6,357 nt of DNA from Bacteroides sp. (GTDB lineage Bacteria; Bacteroidota; Bacteroidia; Bacteroidales; Bacteroidaceae), in NCBI GenBank assembly GCA_021204375.1, contig JAJPZL010000138.1:1-6357 (forward strand). Reading direction: 5' to 3'. Under the pieces are notes generated by a model, which was not told the DNA's origin, searched no databases, and saw nothing but the letters and a program-made list of their open reading frames with translations. Shown in pieces: positions 1-5,962 of the stretch (within the stretch, counting starts at the first letter, position 1; each line of letters starts with the position of its first letter). Position numbers and translations under genes: made by a program.

Positions 1-1696
1 CCTCTGTAGCTGTGCACTTGCCTGGCAGGTACCGGCTACAGCCGCTTGTTCCGGCAGGGAGACCTACAATTTCAACTCCGGAGAGGAACTATTTGTCGGA
101 GACCCCGAAGGAGCCGCCGGCGAGAGTTTTAACGATGAAACCTGGAAACCTGTTACCCTTCCCCATTCGTGGAACGAAGATGACGCTTTCCTCCTTGCGA
201 TCAATAAAATACCCAAAGGAGTAGCCTGGTATCGTAAAACCTTTAAAATACCCGCTTCAGCTGCCGGGAAAAAGCTCTTCCTGGAGTTTGAAGGGCTGCG
301 CCAGGCAGGTACTGTCTATATCAACGGTCGGGAGATGATCCTGCACGAGAACGGGGTCATGGCCTTCGGTATCGATATAACCGGTATAGTACGTTTCGGC
401 GAAGAAGAGAATACGATCGCCGTAAGGACCGATAACAGCAGCCGCTATACGGAAAAAGCGACCGGAACGGGTTTTCAGTGGAACCACAGTACCTTCTATG
501 TGAGTTACGGTGGGCTCAATAAATCTGTAACTCTCCATATCTTACCTCCGGTATACCAGACCCTTCCCCTTTACACCAACCTGAAAACTATAGGAGTCTA
601 TATATATGCCTCTCAGATCGATATACCGGCCGTATCCGCTGTTATTCATGCGGAATCCGAAGTGAAGAACGAAACTTCTGCGCCGGTAACCCTTGAATAT
701 GCCGTAGAGATTACCGACCTGGATCATAAACCGGTGGCGGAGTTCCCGGGTGACCGGATCACCCTTAACTCCGGTGATACGAAAACCCTTAAAGCCTCCC
801 GCAAAGTAGATAACCTCCACTTCTGGAGTTGGGGATACGGCTATCTCTATCATGTAAAGACTATCCTGAAAGAGAATGGTAAAGCCATTGATGAAGTAGT
901 TACCCGTACAGGCTTTCGTAAAACAGAGTTTGGGAACGGCGTGGTCAGACTGAACGACCGGGTGATCCACCTGAAGGGATATGCCCAGCGCTCTACCAAC
1001 GAGTGGCCCGCTATCGGCAGCAGTGTCCCTGCCTGGCTGAGCGACTACTCCAACCGGTTGGTGGTAGAGGGCAACGGGAATTTTATACGCTGGATGCATG
1101 TAACTCCCTGGAAACAGGATGTGGAATCCTGCGACCGGGTGGGACTGATCCATGTAATGCCTGCCGGTGATTCCGAAAAAGATGTAGAGGGCCGACAGTG
1201 GAAACACCGCCTGGAACTGATGCGGGATGCTATTATCTATAACCGCAACCATCCGGGTATCCTCTTCTATGAATGTGGGAACAAAGGAATTTTCTATGAA
1301 CACATGGCAGAGATGAAAGCCCTCCGCAACCGGTACGATCCATCCGGAGGACGGGCTATCGGCTCCCGCGAGATGTTGGATGTAGAGAATACCGAGTGGG
1401 GAGGAGAGATGCTTTATGTCAATCACAGTGCCCGACAACCCATGTGGGCCAATGAATATATGCGTGACGAAGGGCTACGCAAATACTGGGATGAGTATTC
1501 TTATCCTTACCACCAGGAAGGAGATGGTCCTCCTTACCGGAATGAACCCGCACCCTCCTATAACCGCAACCAGGATAGGCTGGCCCTGGAGAATATCCGT
1601 CGCTGGTATGATTACTACGAAGCCCGTCCCGGTACCGGACGCCGGGTCAATGCCGGAGGTGCCAAGATCATCTTCTCCGACAGCAATACCCACATG

Positions 1697-1717
1697 CGGA
1701 GGGGGGGAGGAGGAGAA
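1697..1717 (+). repeat. G7 tract in a purine-rich stretch; first GH2 frameshift site
   Basis: Seven consecutive G residues (1701-1707) sit in an A/G-only stretch with GGA/GAG units, which is prone to replication slippage. Upstream coding is in the frame beginning at base 2. After the tract, recognisable GH2 sequence (ENYRRSGVVDAMRILKDGYG) continues one frame later. Removing one G restores the frame as HMRRGEEENYRR. I recall family members having a shorter HxRGxENYRR here, so a longer slippage insertion of 7 nt is also possible. Confidence 0.8.
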
Positions 1718-2170
1718 CTATCGCCGCAGTGGAGTGGTCGATGCCATGCGTATCCTTAAAGATGGATATGGGGTCCATAAAGTAATGTGGGACGGTTGGG
1801 TAGATACCGAACACTATGAAACTTACATAATCGGCCACTGGAGTTATCCCGATCCTACCGTTAAAGATATCTATGTCGTCTCCGCAGCCCCTGCCGTTGA
1901 ACTCCTGCTCAATGGCAAGTCGGTGGGAGAAGCAGAGCGGGAAGCCCACTTCCTGCACACCTTTAAAGAGGTCCCGTTTGAGCCAGGTACGTTAAAAGCT
2001 ATCAGCTACGATGAAAAAGGAATAGAGGTGAGCTCCTACACCTTAGAGACTGCCGGAGAACCGGTAGCCATCCGGATGGTTGCTATAACTGCTCCCGGTG
2101 GAATGCTGGCCGACGGACACGATCTGGCACTGATCGAATTTGAAGTAGTAGATGCACGGGGACGCCGCTG

Positions 2171-2174
2171 CCCC
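2171..2174 (+). other. C4 run; second, compensating GH2 frameshift site
   Basis: Before this run the protein reads VVDARGRRCP in the middle frame. After it, LANDLVQFELTGSAEWRG is only found by returning to the original frame at 2174. One missing C (C5 to C4) explains the break. Without correction the middle frame ends at the TGA at 2202-2204. Confidence 0.75.
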
Positions 2175-2985
2175 TGGCAAATGACCTGGTACAGTTCGAG
2201 CTGACGGGATCCGCTGAATGGCGCGGAGGGATTGCCCAAAGTCCGGATAACTATATCCTTTCTACCGAACTTCCGGTAGAGTGTGGGGTCAACAGAGCCT
2301 TTATCCGTTCTGCTTCCCAGGTAGGTACCCTTACCCTGAAAGCAACTTCTGGAAAGCTTATCCCCGCTACTCTTACTTTTCAAACCCAACCGGTAGAGGT
2401 AAACGGAGGACTCAGTAAAACTTTTCAGGCGGAATCTCTGCCTGTTTATCTTGAAAAAGGGCCTACACTCGCTACTCCTTCTTATAAAGTGAGTCGCCAT
2501 GCCGTAGAAGTAGGATCCGTCAAGGCCGGTTCCAACCAGGAAGAGGCTATAAAGAGCTACGATGATAATGAAATGACAGAGTGGAAAAACGATGAAAAAC
2601 TCTCTACGGCCTGGATCGACTATACGCTCGAAAGAGAAACTTCACTTTCTGAGATCTGTGTTAAACTCTCCGGTTGGAGAACCACCCGCTATCCCCTGGA
2701 GATTTTTGTGGAGGGGAAAAAGGTATGGAGTGGTCATACGGAACAAAACCTGGGCTATTATACCATCCGGTTTGAACCGGTAAGAGGTAAGAATGTAATG
2801 ATCCGGCTTACTGGAAAGAGTAAAGAAGAGGATGCTTTTAAAAGTATTGTGGAGGTAGATCGTAAAGTGGATCTGAATCTATTCCGGAACCATACCGATC
2901 CCGATGCCAGAGGTTTATTAAGGATTGTGGAGATCGAGTTTTATGAACCTGCCTTATAAAGGTATTGATTTTAGACGGATATTAC

Positions 2986-3007
2986 TGTCGGCTGTGAAGC
3001 CGGTGAC
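2986..3007. repeat. REP-like GC-rich hairpin
   Basis: Stem CGGCT (2989-2993) and AGCCG (2998-3002) around the loop GTGA, with G-T pairs extending the base. It follows the GH2 stop by about 27 nt. The core CGGCT-N4-AGCCGGTGA is shared with the hairpin at 6141-6164, so it is probably a repeated intergenic element. Just downstream, ACGG (3006-3009) and CCGT (3019-3022) run into TTTTTG (3022-3027), a weak terminator-like signal for the GH2 transcript. Confidence 0.5.
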
Positions 3008-3021
3008 GGCGTGAGAGCCCG

Positions 3022-3110
3022 TTTTTGTCATCCTAAACCCAGTGAAGGATCCCGCTATATATCTTACCGGACGAAGAAAAGATCCTTCACGATATTCAGG
3101 ATGACAAAAA
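3022..3110. repeat. Large imperfect inverted repeat, two facing copies of one short element
   Basis: The left arm has TTTTTGTCATCCT (3022-3034) and GTGAAGGATC (3042-3051). The right arm has the exact complements GATCCTTCAC (3081-3090) and AGGATGACAAAAA (3098-3110). Only a 7-nt block inside each arm differs (3035-3041 against 3091-3097), and the loop is 29 nt. Each arm is a unit GTCATCCT-N7-GTGAAGGATC, resembling a dispersed palindromic repeat that I recall from many bacterial intergenic regions. No transposase is nearby. It may be a non-autonomous element or a hairpin protecting the 3' end of mRNA. Neither side has a clean U-tract after the stem, so it is not a classical terminator. Confidence 0.75.
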
Positions 3111-3160
3111 AGTCGGGGAAATTAAAAATGGGCCAGCATAGAGATTCTAAGGAACTATAA

Positions 3161-3165
3161 AAGGA
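3161..3165 (+). promoter_or_regulatory. Shine-Dalgarno-like AAGGA before the short exported ORF
   Basis: AAGGA lies 6 nt before the ATG at 3172, good spacing for a ribosome binding site and unlike the other starts in this window. It supports this ATG as a genuine or formerly used start. Confidence 0.45.
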
Positions 3166-3171
3166 TAAAGT

Positions 3172-3387
3172 ATGAGCAAAAAGAGTTTTCAGGTATTAGT
3201 TTTTATTTTGTTTGTATCGGTAAGATTACAGAGTGCAGAACCGGTCAGGGTTATCCTGACAGCCATACTTCACCGGCCCGGTATAAAGAAACTATTGGTT
3301 ATCCAGGATCACAAAGAGCTGGATTGCATCCTGTTGGCTGATAAAGCACTTTTTAATTTTGATCCGCAGGGGAAGCGATTGAAATAA
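3172..3387 (+). CDS. Short exported protein of 71 aa, possible truncated remnant
   Basis: No confident family. The N-terminus is a plausible Sec signal peptide: KK at residues 3-4, hydrophobic FQVLVFILFVSV, then LQSA with likely cleavage before EPV. The mature part is only about 47 residues. Its end (LLADKALFNFDPQGKRLK) resembles the first blade of exported Bacteroidetes 6-bladed beta-propeller proteins, where a strand is followed by FD.xGK and a short basic tail. That resemblance is my inference. If correct, this is the N-terminal stump of a much larger gene. The ORF stops at an A-rich spot (GAAATAAAAT) and only about 65 nt separate it from the convergent regulator A, so no downstream remainder is left. 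The start is backed by AAGGA at 3161-3165. No TAnnTTTG box was found upstream. It may be a real small secreted protein or a fragment. Confidence 0.45.
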   Translation: MSKKSFQVLVFILFVSVRLQSAEPVRVILTAILHRPGIKKLLVIQDHKELDCILLADKALFNFDPQGKRLK

Positions 3388-3396
3388 AATTTGGGT

Positions 3397-3417
3397 AAGA
3401 GGTAGATTGTCCCTCTT
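3397..3417. terminator. Weak bidirectional stem-loop between convergent genes
   Basis: AAGAGG (3397-3402) pairs with CCTCTT (3412-3417) around a 9-nt loop. It sits between the ends of the short exported ORF (+) and regulator A (-). Flanks are A/T-rich (TAAATCATATTTTG on one side, AAATTTTATTTC on the other strand) but have no clean T-run. A shared terminator is suggested mainly by position. Confidence 0.3.
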
Positions 3418-3451
3418 TAAATCATATTTTGTTCCTTTTCTTCCGTGTATA

Positions 3452-4234
3452 TTATTCTTCGCTAAGCTTTTTCTGGCTGTTCATCCATTGCACGGCTTCG
3501 GCTGTATTACTGACGTTGAGTTGGCGCAGGATGGTTCGTTTGTGGTATTTTACGGTATTGACCGATATACCCAATATGTCTGCGATCTCTTTCTCCGTTT
3601 TACCCTGACTGGCAAGTTCAAGGACTTTGCCCGACTTTACCGTCAGCCGCTGGGTTTTTACCTCAATAAATTTACGGGATCTTTCAATGTATTCATATAC
3701 CGTATGGGTATCACTCATTTTAAAGTAGAACCGGCCCGGTGTCTTACTCGTCGGATAACTGAGTACACAAAGGCCCAGTCTCAGCCGTCCGTCGTCCATC
3801 CTATCGAGCAGGGAGACTTTATGATTTACCAGCTTATAACTACCGTTACTTTCCCTGATGCGGATATCCAGTGATTCTGCACTGTGGTAGCGTCTCTCTA
3901 AAGGAAGATCGAAATAGAAAGAGTAGGCAAGGTAATGGATGGTTATGATTTTCTCCAGGTCCTCTTCCGGTATCAGCTGGTTGAAGAGATGATAGCTCAG
4001 AAGTTCATTCCCTGGATCCTTTCCATGGAGAACTTTTCGGAGGGAACAATTCCGGGTCATATATATAATTTGTTCTTTCCGGTAGTCCAGAATATAGGCA
4101 TCTATATCCATCACCTCTTCCATAGCCTGGAGGCAACGGATGTAATGATTGTCCTGTTCGGAGTAATCGATCTCTTTTTCTGCTTCGGTAAACTCCTGGA
4201 AGGGGTATTTTTGAAGAAAAGAACAGTTGGCCAT
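3452..4234 (-). CDS. LuxR/GerE-type transcriptional regulator with PAS-like N-terminus (regulator A)
   Basis: A 260-residue cytoplasmic DNA-binding regulator. Residues about 40-155 look like a PAS-type sensor fold (MDIDAYILDYRKEQIIYMTRN region, then IPEEDLEKI and NHKVSLLDRMDDGRLRL). Residues 197-255 are a GerE helix-turn-helix, with EKEIADILGISVNTVKYHKR as turn and recognition helix and AEAVQWMN as the closing helix. The usual LTxREREVL opening is LTVKSGKVL here, so the conserved Arg-Glu pair is absent, as in the neighbouring paralogue. No receiver domain, signal peptide or membrane segment is seen, so it is not a classical response regulator. It lies 92 nt downstream of regulator B on the same strand but has its own candidate -7 box at 4258-4265. 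The ligand is unknown; the divergent lipoprotein and its own promoter are the obvious candidate targets. Confidence 0.88.
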   Translation of the reverse strand: MANCSFLQKYPFQEFTEAEKEIDYSEQDNHYIRCLQAMEEVMDIDAYILDYRKEQIIYMTRNCSLRKVLHGKDPGNELLSYHLFNQLIPEEDLEKIITIHYLAYSFYFDLPLERRYHSAESLDIRIRESNGSYKLVNHKVSLLDRMDDGRLRLGLCVLSYPTSKTPGRFYFKMSDTHTVYEYIERSRKFIEVKTQRLTVKSGKVLELASQGKTEKEIADILGISVNTVKYHKRTILRQLNVSNTAEAVQWMNSQKKLSEE

Positions 4235-4243
4235 AGTGATAGG

Positions 4244-4251
4244 TTATCTGT
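4244..4251. promoter_or_regulatory. TTATCTGT motif, copy 1 (5' leader of regulator A)
   Basis: TTATCTGT on + (ACAGATAA in the regulator A direction) lies near the expected transcription start, 6 nt downstream of the candidate -7 box. The longer GGTTATCTGT (4242-4251) is identical to 5173-5182. A third TTATCTGT is at 4327-4334, overlapping the regulator B stop codon, where it forms the palindrome TTATCT-GTT-AGATAA (4327-4341). By eye I saw no other copy. Possible operator; role inferred. Confidence 0.35.
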
Positions 4252-4257
4252 GTGGAA

Positions 4258-4265
4258 CAAAATTA
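4258..4265 (-). promoter_or_regulatory. Candidate Bacteroidetes -7 box for regulator A
   Basis: Read on the - strand this is TAATTTTG, an exact fit to the Bacteroidetes consensus TAnnTTTG. It lies 23 nt before the ATG, so the leader would be about 15-20 nt. No TTG is present at the expected -33 spacing, so the promoter would be weak or activator-dependent. Confidence 0.5.
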
Positions 4266-4309
4266 GGGATAAAATTTGGATATATTTATAAGGGTCTGTA
4301 AAAAAAAGG

Positions 4310-4321
4310 CTATACTTTCGG
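4310..4321 (-). promoter_or_regulatory. Shared 12-mer CCGAAAGTATAG upstream of regulator A
   Basis: Reading toward regulator A, CCGAAAGTATAG ends 75 nt before its ATG. The identical 12-mer at 5144-5155 reads toward the lipoprotein and also ends 75 nt before that ATG. Here it is followed on the - strand by T8, so it might also be part of a weak terminator for regulator B (GGT and GCC can close a short stem). Candidate activator site; function inferred. Confidence 0.35.
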
Positions 4322-4326
4322 ACCAT

Positions 4327-5097
4327 TTATCTGTTAGATAATTTTTTCTGGTTGTTCATCCATTGGATGGCCTCTGTGGTATTCTTAGTTCCGGTTTGGG
4401 CAAATATCTTTTTCTTGTGATATTTTACCGTATGGATGGATATGCCGAGTCGTTCTGCTATTTGGGATTCGCTTTTACCGCTCCCGGCAAGTTCGAGGAC
4501 GACTAAGGCTTTGGAGGTGATCTTTTGTGTTTTGACCTCCACGAATTTGCCGGATGCCGCTATATATTCGTATACTTTATGGTTGCCGGTCAGTTTGATA
4601 TAGGAGTTCCCGGGCTGGTCGTGAGTGGGATAGCTGTTGATGCAGAGGATAAGCCTGAGCGCACCGCTCTCTGTCAGGTCGAGTACGGTACCCCGGTGGT
4701 TGATGAGAACCGGTTTGCGGTTCTTTCCCCACACCATGAAATCCTGTGTGAAGTACATTTCTTTCCGTCGTTTTACAGGCAGGTTGTAAAGAAATTCATA
4801 GACTTTCGGGTTCACTCGGGAGATTCTTTCCAGGTCTTCCGGTAGGATCAGCTCTTCAAAGAGATCTACACTTAACGATCTGCCTGAGTGCTCCCACTGA
4901 GTGCGGATTATACTGTTCCGGGTAGCATACAATACCCGCTGACCTATATAATCTATGATATAGGCATCCAGGTCCATCACGGTTTTCATCGCCTGAAGGT
5001 ACTGGATCAGATATTCGTCTTTACCGGAATAGTCTTTCCCTGTTTCTTCCGGATAATCGTGTAACGGATGAGATTGTATAAAATGTCGTTTTTTCAT
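4327..5097 (-). CDS. LuxR/GerE-type transcriptional regulator, paralogue of A (regulator B)
   Basis: A 256-residue paralogue of regulator A with the same plan. The PAS-like region is about 40-155 (VMDLDAYIIDY, YATRN, LPEDLERI, LINHRGTVLD). The GerE helix-turn-helix is 193-251 (ESQIAERLGISIHTVKYHKK), ending TEAIQWMNNQKKLS. A hand count over the last 64 residues gives about 37 identities with regulator A, and similarity runs along the whole length, so the pair arose by duplication. Recognition-helix differences (SIHTVKYHKKK against SVNTVKYHKRT) suggest related rather than identical operators. The opening helix reads ITSKALVVL, again without the Arg-Glu typical of GerE domains. The gene is divergent from the lipoprotein across a 133-nt gap, an arrangement typical of a regulator and its target. 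No clear -7 box precedes it; TACTTTCG (5146-5153, - strand) is a one-mismatch candidate lying inside the shared 12-mer. Confidence 0.88.
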   Translation of the reverse strand: MKKRHFIQSHPLHDYPEETGKDYSGKDEYLIQYLQAMKTVMDLDAYIIDYIGQRVLYATRNSIIRTQWEHSGRSLSVDLFEELILPEDLERISRVNPKVYEFLYNLPVKRRKEMYFTQDFMVWGKNRKPVLINHRGTVLDLTESGALRLILCINSYPTHDQPGNSYIKLTGNHKVYEYIAASGKFVEVKTQKITSKALVVLELAGSGKSESQIAERLGISIHTVKYHKKKIFAQTGTKNTTEAIQWMNNQKKLSNR

Positions 5098-5143
5098 GGG
5101 TGCGATATTACTGTTTTATTTCCGGATATGGAATATGTACTAC

Positions 5144-5155
5144 CCGAAAGTATAG
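5144..5155 (+). promoter_or_regulatory. Shared 12-mer CCGAAAGTATAG upstream of the lipoprotein
   Basis: Identical to the - strand sequence at 4321-4310 and at the same 75-nt distance from the ATG it faces. It lies just upstream of the candidate -33 element of the lipoprotein promoter, a normal place for an activator site. On the - strand it contains the imperfect -7 box TACTTTCG for regulator B, so one bound protein could affect both divergent genes. Inferred. Confidence 0.35.
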
Positions 5156-5158
5156 GAT

Positions 5159-5191
5159 TTGTTAATGATATGGGTTATCTGTCTATTTTTG
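5159..5191 (+). promoter_or_regulatory. Bacteroidetes-type promoter for the lipoprotein gene
   Basis: TTG at 5159-5161 (-33 element) and TATTTTTG at 5184-5191 (-7 element, exact TAnnTTTG) are separated by 22 nt, close to the usual spacing. TTATCTGT (5175-5182) fills the end of the spacer, 1 nt before the -7 box, where a bound regulator would compete with or contact sigma. Transcription would start near 5198 and leave a leader of about 33 nt to the ATG at 5231. Confidence 0.55.
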
Positions 5192-5230
5192 CAGGTATGA
5201 TCTTACTTGTTAAATAAAAACTTATTCTGT

Positions 5231-5935
5231 ATGAACTATCGACTTAATTATTGGCTGACCGCTATTCTTCTTTGCGATTTTATTGTATTCTTTGGGGGTT
5301 GTAGTAATGATGAATCCGGCTCTGAGTCTTCTCTTACCATTGGAGAGCTCCGCGACGGGGTCCTCACATTGTATTATCCCTGTTTTTATGCTCCGCGCAT
5401 CTATATTGAGGGAGGTACTCCACCCTATGAGGTAAGTGGCGGATCGGATATTCTCCAGGTAAAGATGGATGAGGATATGGAGAGCTATTTCAGGTGTGAA
5501 CTATCGGATGTGAGTAGAGCGACTGTAACGGTCTCTGATGCAGGGGGAGAAAAAATAACTTTTCCGGTAGTGATCGAATATAATGATATATATGTGACGG
5601 TGGTGGGCCACGATGTGGAGATTACCGGAGAGGATTTGACTATAGCCCAGCATAAGGAACTACGGGAAAAGGCACTCAGCGCCATTCCGGTTAACGAGCG
5701 TGGAGGCTACAGGCTGACCTATGCCGGTAAGGATTCAGGTATTTTATATGTTCATAAGGATGCCTTCGACAGCTATCGCACGGAAGGTATATTTAAGCTG
5801 GTATATCAGGATGAAGAGGTAAAATTCAGATTGGGATACCGGTTTGAATTTGAAGATCGGGTGTATACGTTTTACAGGGATCTGTACCAGCCATCGCCCC
5901 GGGGGGGAATTAGTTCCTGTATATGCTTTCTATGA
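5231..5935 (+). CDS. Predicted surface lipoprotein with Ig-like domain, C-terminus frameshifted
   Basis: I do not recognise the family. The N-terminus is a lipoprotein signal: hydrophobic WLTAILLCDFIVFFGG then Cys24 in FGGC. The residues after Cys (SNDESGSE) are acidic and Ser-rich, like the Bacteroidetes lipoprotein export signal, so outer-membrane surface display is likely. Residues about 33-115 read as an Ig-like beta-sandwich (IEGGTPPYEVSGGSDILQV, then RATVTVSDAGGEKITFPVVI). The remainder, from about 116, is an unassigned domain. I chose ATG 5231 over the in-frame TTG at 5207, which would fall about 9 nt from the predicted transcript start. As written, 234 residues end in GGISSCICFL. Dropping one G from the G7 tract gives RGELVPVYAFYEDLTEQF and continues to the TAG at 6006-6008, 258 residues in all, which looks like the true C-terminus. 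It is divergent from regulator B and possibly controlled by it. Confidence 0.75.
   Translation: MNYRLNYWLTAILLCDFIVFFGGCSNDESGSESSLTIGELRDGVLTLYYPCFYAPRIYIEGGTPPYEVSGGSDILQVKMDEDMESYFRCELSDVSRATVTVSDAGGEKITFPVVIEYNDIYVTVVGHDVEITGEDLTIAQHKELREKALSAIPVNERGGYRLTYAGKDSGILYVHKDAFDSYRTEGIFKLVYQDEEVKFRLGYRFEFEDRVYTFYRDLYQPSPRGGISSCICFL
5901..5907 (+). repeat. G7 tract at the lipoprotein frameshift
   Basis: Seven G residues follow CCCC (5897-5900). In the present frame the product ends 10 codons later at the TGA at 5933-5935. With six G the frame stays open for a further 33 codons of ordinary protein-like sequence to 6008. Same length and same direction of shift as the G7 tract at 1701-1707. Confidence 0.7.
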
Positions 5936-5962
5936 GGATCTAACGGAACAGTTCTTATCGGA

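Larger units (their letters stand above)
1..2959 (+). pseudogene. Glycoside hydrolase family 2 (beta-galactosidase-like), 5'-partial and frameshifted
   Basis: A large exported GH2 enzyme that would hydrolyse beta-linked sugars from a polysaccharide in the periplasm or at the cell surface; the substrate cannot be told. The frame opens at base 2 with the end of a signal peptide (CALAWQVPATAACSGRE), so only the start codon and a few residues lie off the left edge. Counting from base 2, the order is: GH2 sugar-binding sandwich about 45-185 (LPHSWNEDDAF, GVAWYRKTF), Ig-like domain about 195-300, catalytic TIM barrel about 305-600 (probable nucleophile Glu in MWANEY, 1454-1456; Glu in FYECGNK, 1271-1273), DUF4982-like domain (VELLLNGKSVGEA), C-terminal Ig-like domain (AEWRGGIAQSPDNYILS), and a discoidin-like carbohydrate-binding domain ending at the TAA at 2957-2959. 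The frame shifts near 1701-1707, where the uncorrected frame stops at 1757-1759. It shifts back at 2171-2174, where the middle frame would stop at 2202-2204. Homology is clear across both breaks, giving about 985 codons in all. Family assignment is secure; the true coding state is not. Confidence 0.9.

Noticed and set aside
542..1438. Long open frame (298 codons) on the - strand
   Set aside because: It is antisense to the GH2 gene, which is clearly coding by family motifs; the - strand product shows no recognisable domain.
1416..1700. Separate gene starting at ATG 1416 in the middle frame
   Set aside because: The part before the G7 tract is out-of-frame nonsense under conserved GH2 sequence; only the part after the tract is homologous, so it belongs to the same broken gene.
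2489..2959. Independent small carbohydrate-binding protein starting at ATG 2489
   Set aside because: The frame is open and GH2-like back to 2174, so this is the C-terminal domain of the GH2 gene, not a separate gene.
3407..4291. Two + strand open frames (155 and 118 codons) opposite regulator A
   Set aside because: Both are shadows of the regulator, which has a recognisable helix-turn-helix; the + strand products have no motifs.
4525..4845. + strand open frame of 106 codons
   Set aside because: Antisense to regulator B; no domain or promoter support.
5207..5230. TTG start for the lipoprotein
   Set aside because: It would put eight extra residues before the signal peptide and only about 9 nt of leader after the predicted promoter; ATG 5231 gives a standard lipoprotein signal.
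1701..5907. Programmed ribosomal frameshifting at the G7 tracts
   Set aside because: No usual slippery heptamer with a downstream stimulatory structure was seen, and GH2 enzymes and lipoproteins are not known to need it; error, decay or phase variation explain the data more simply.
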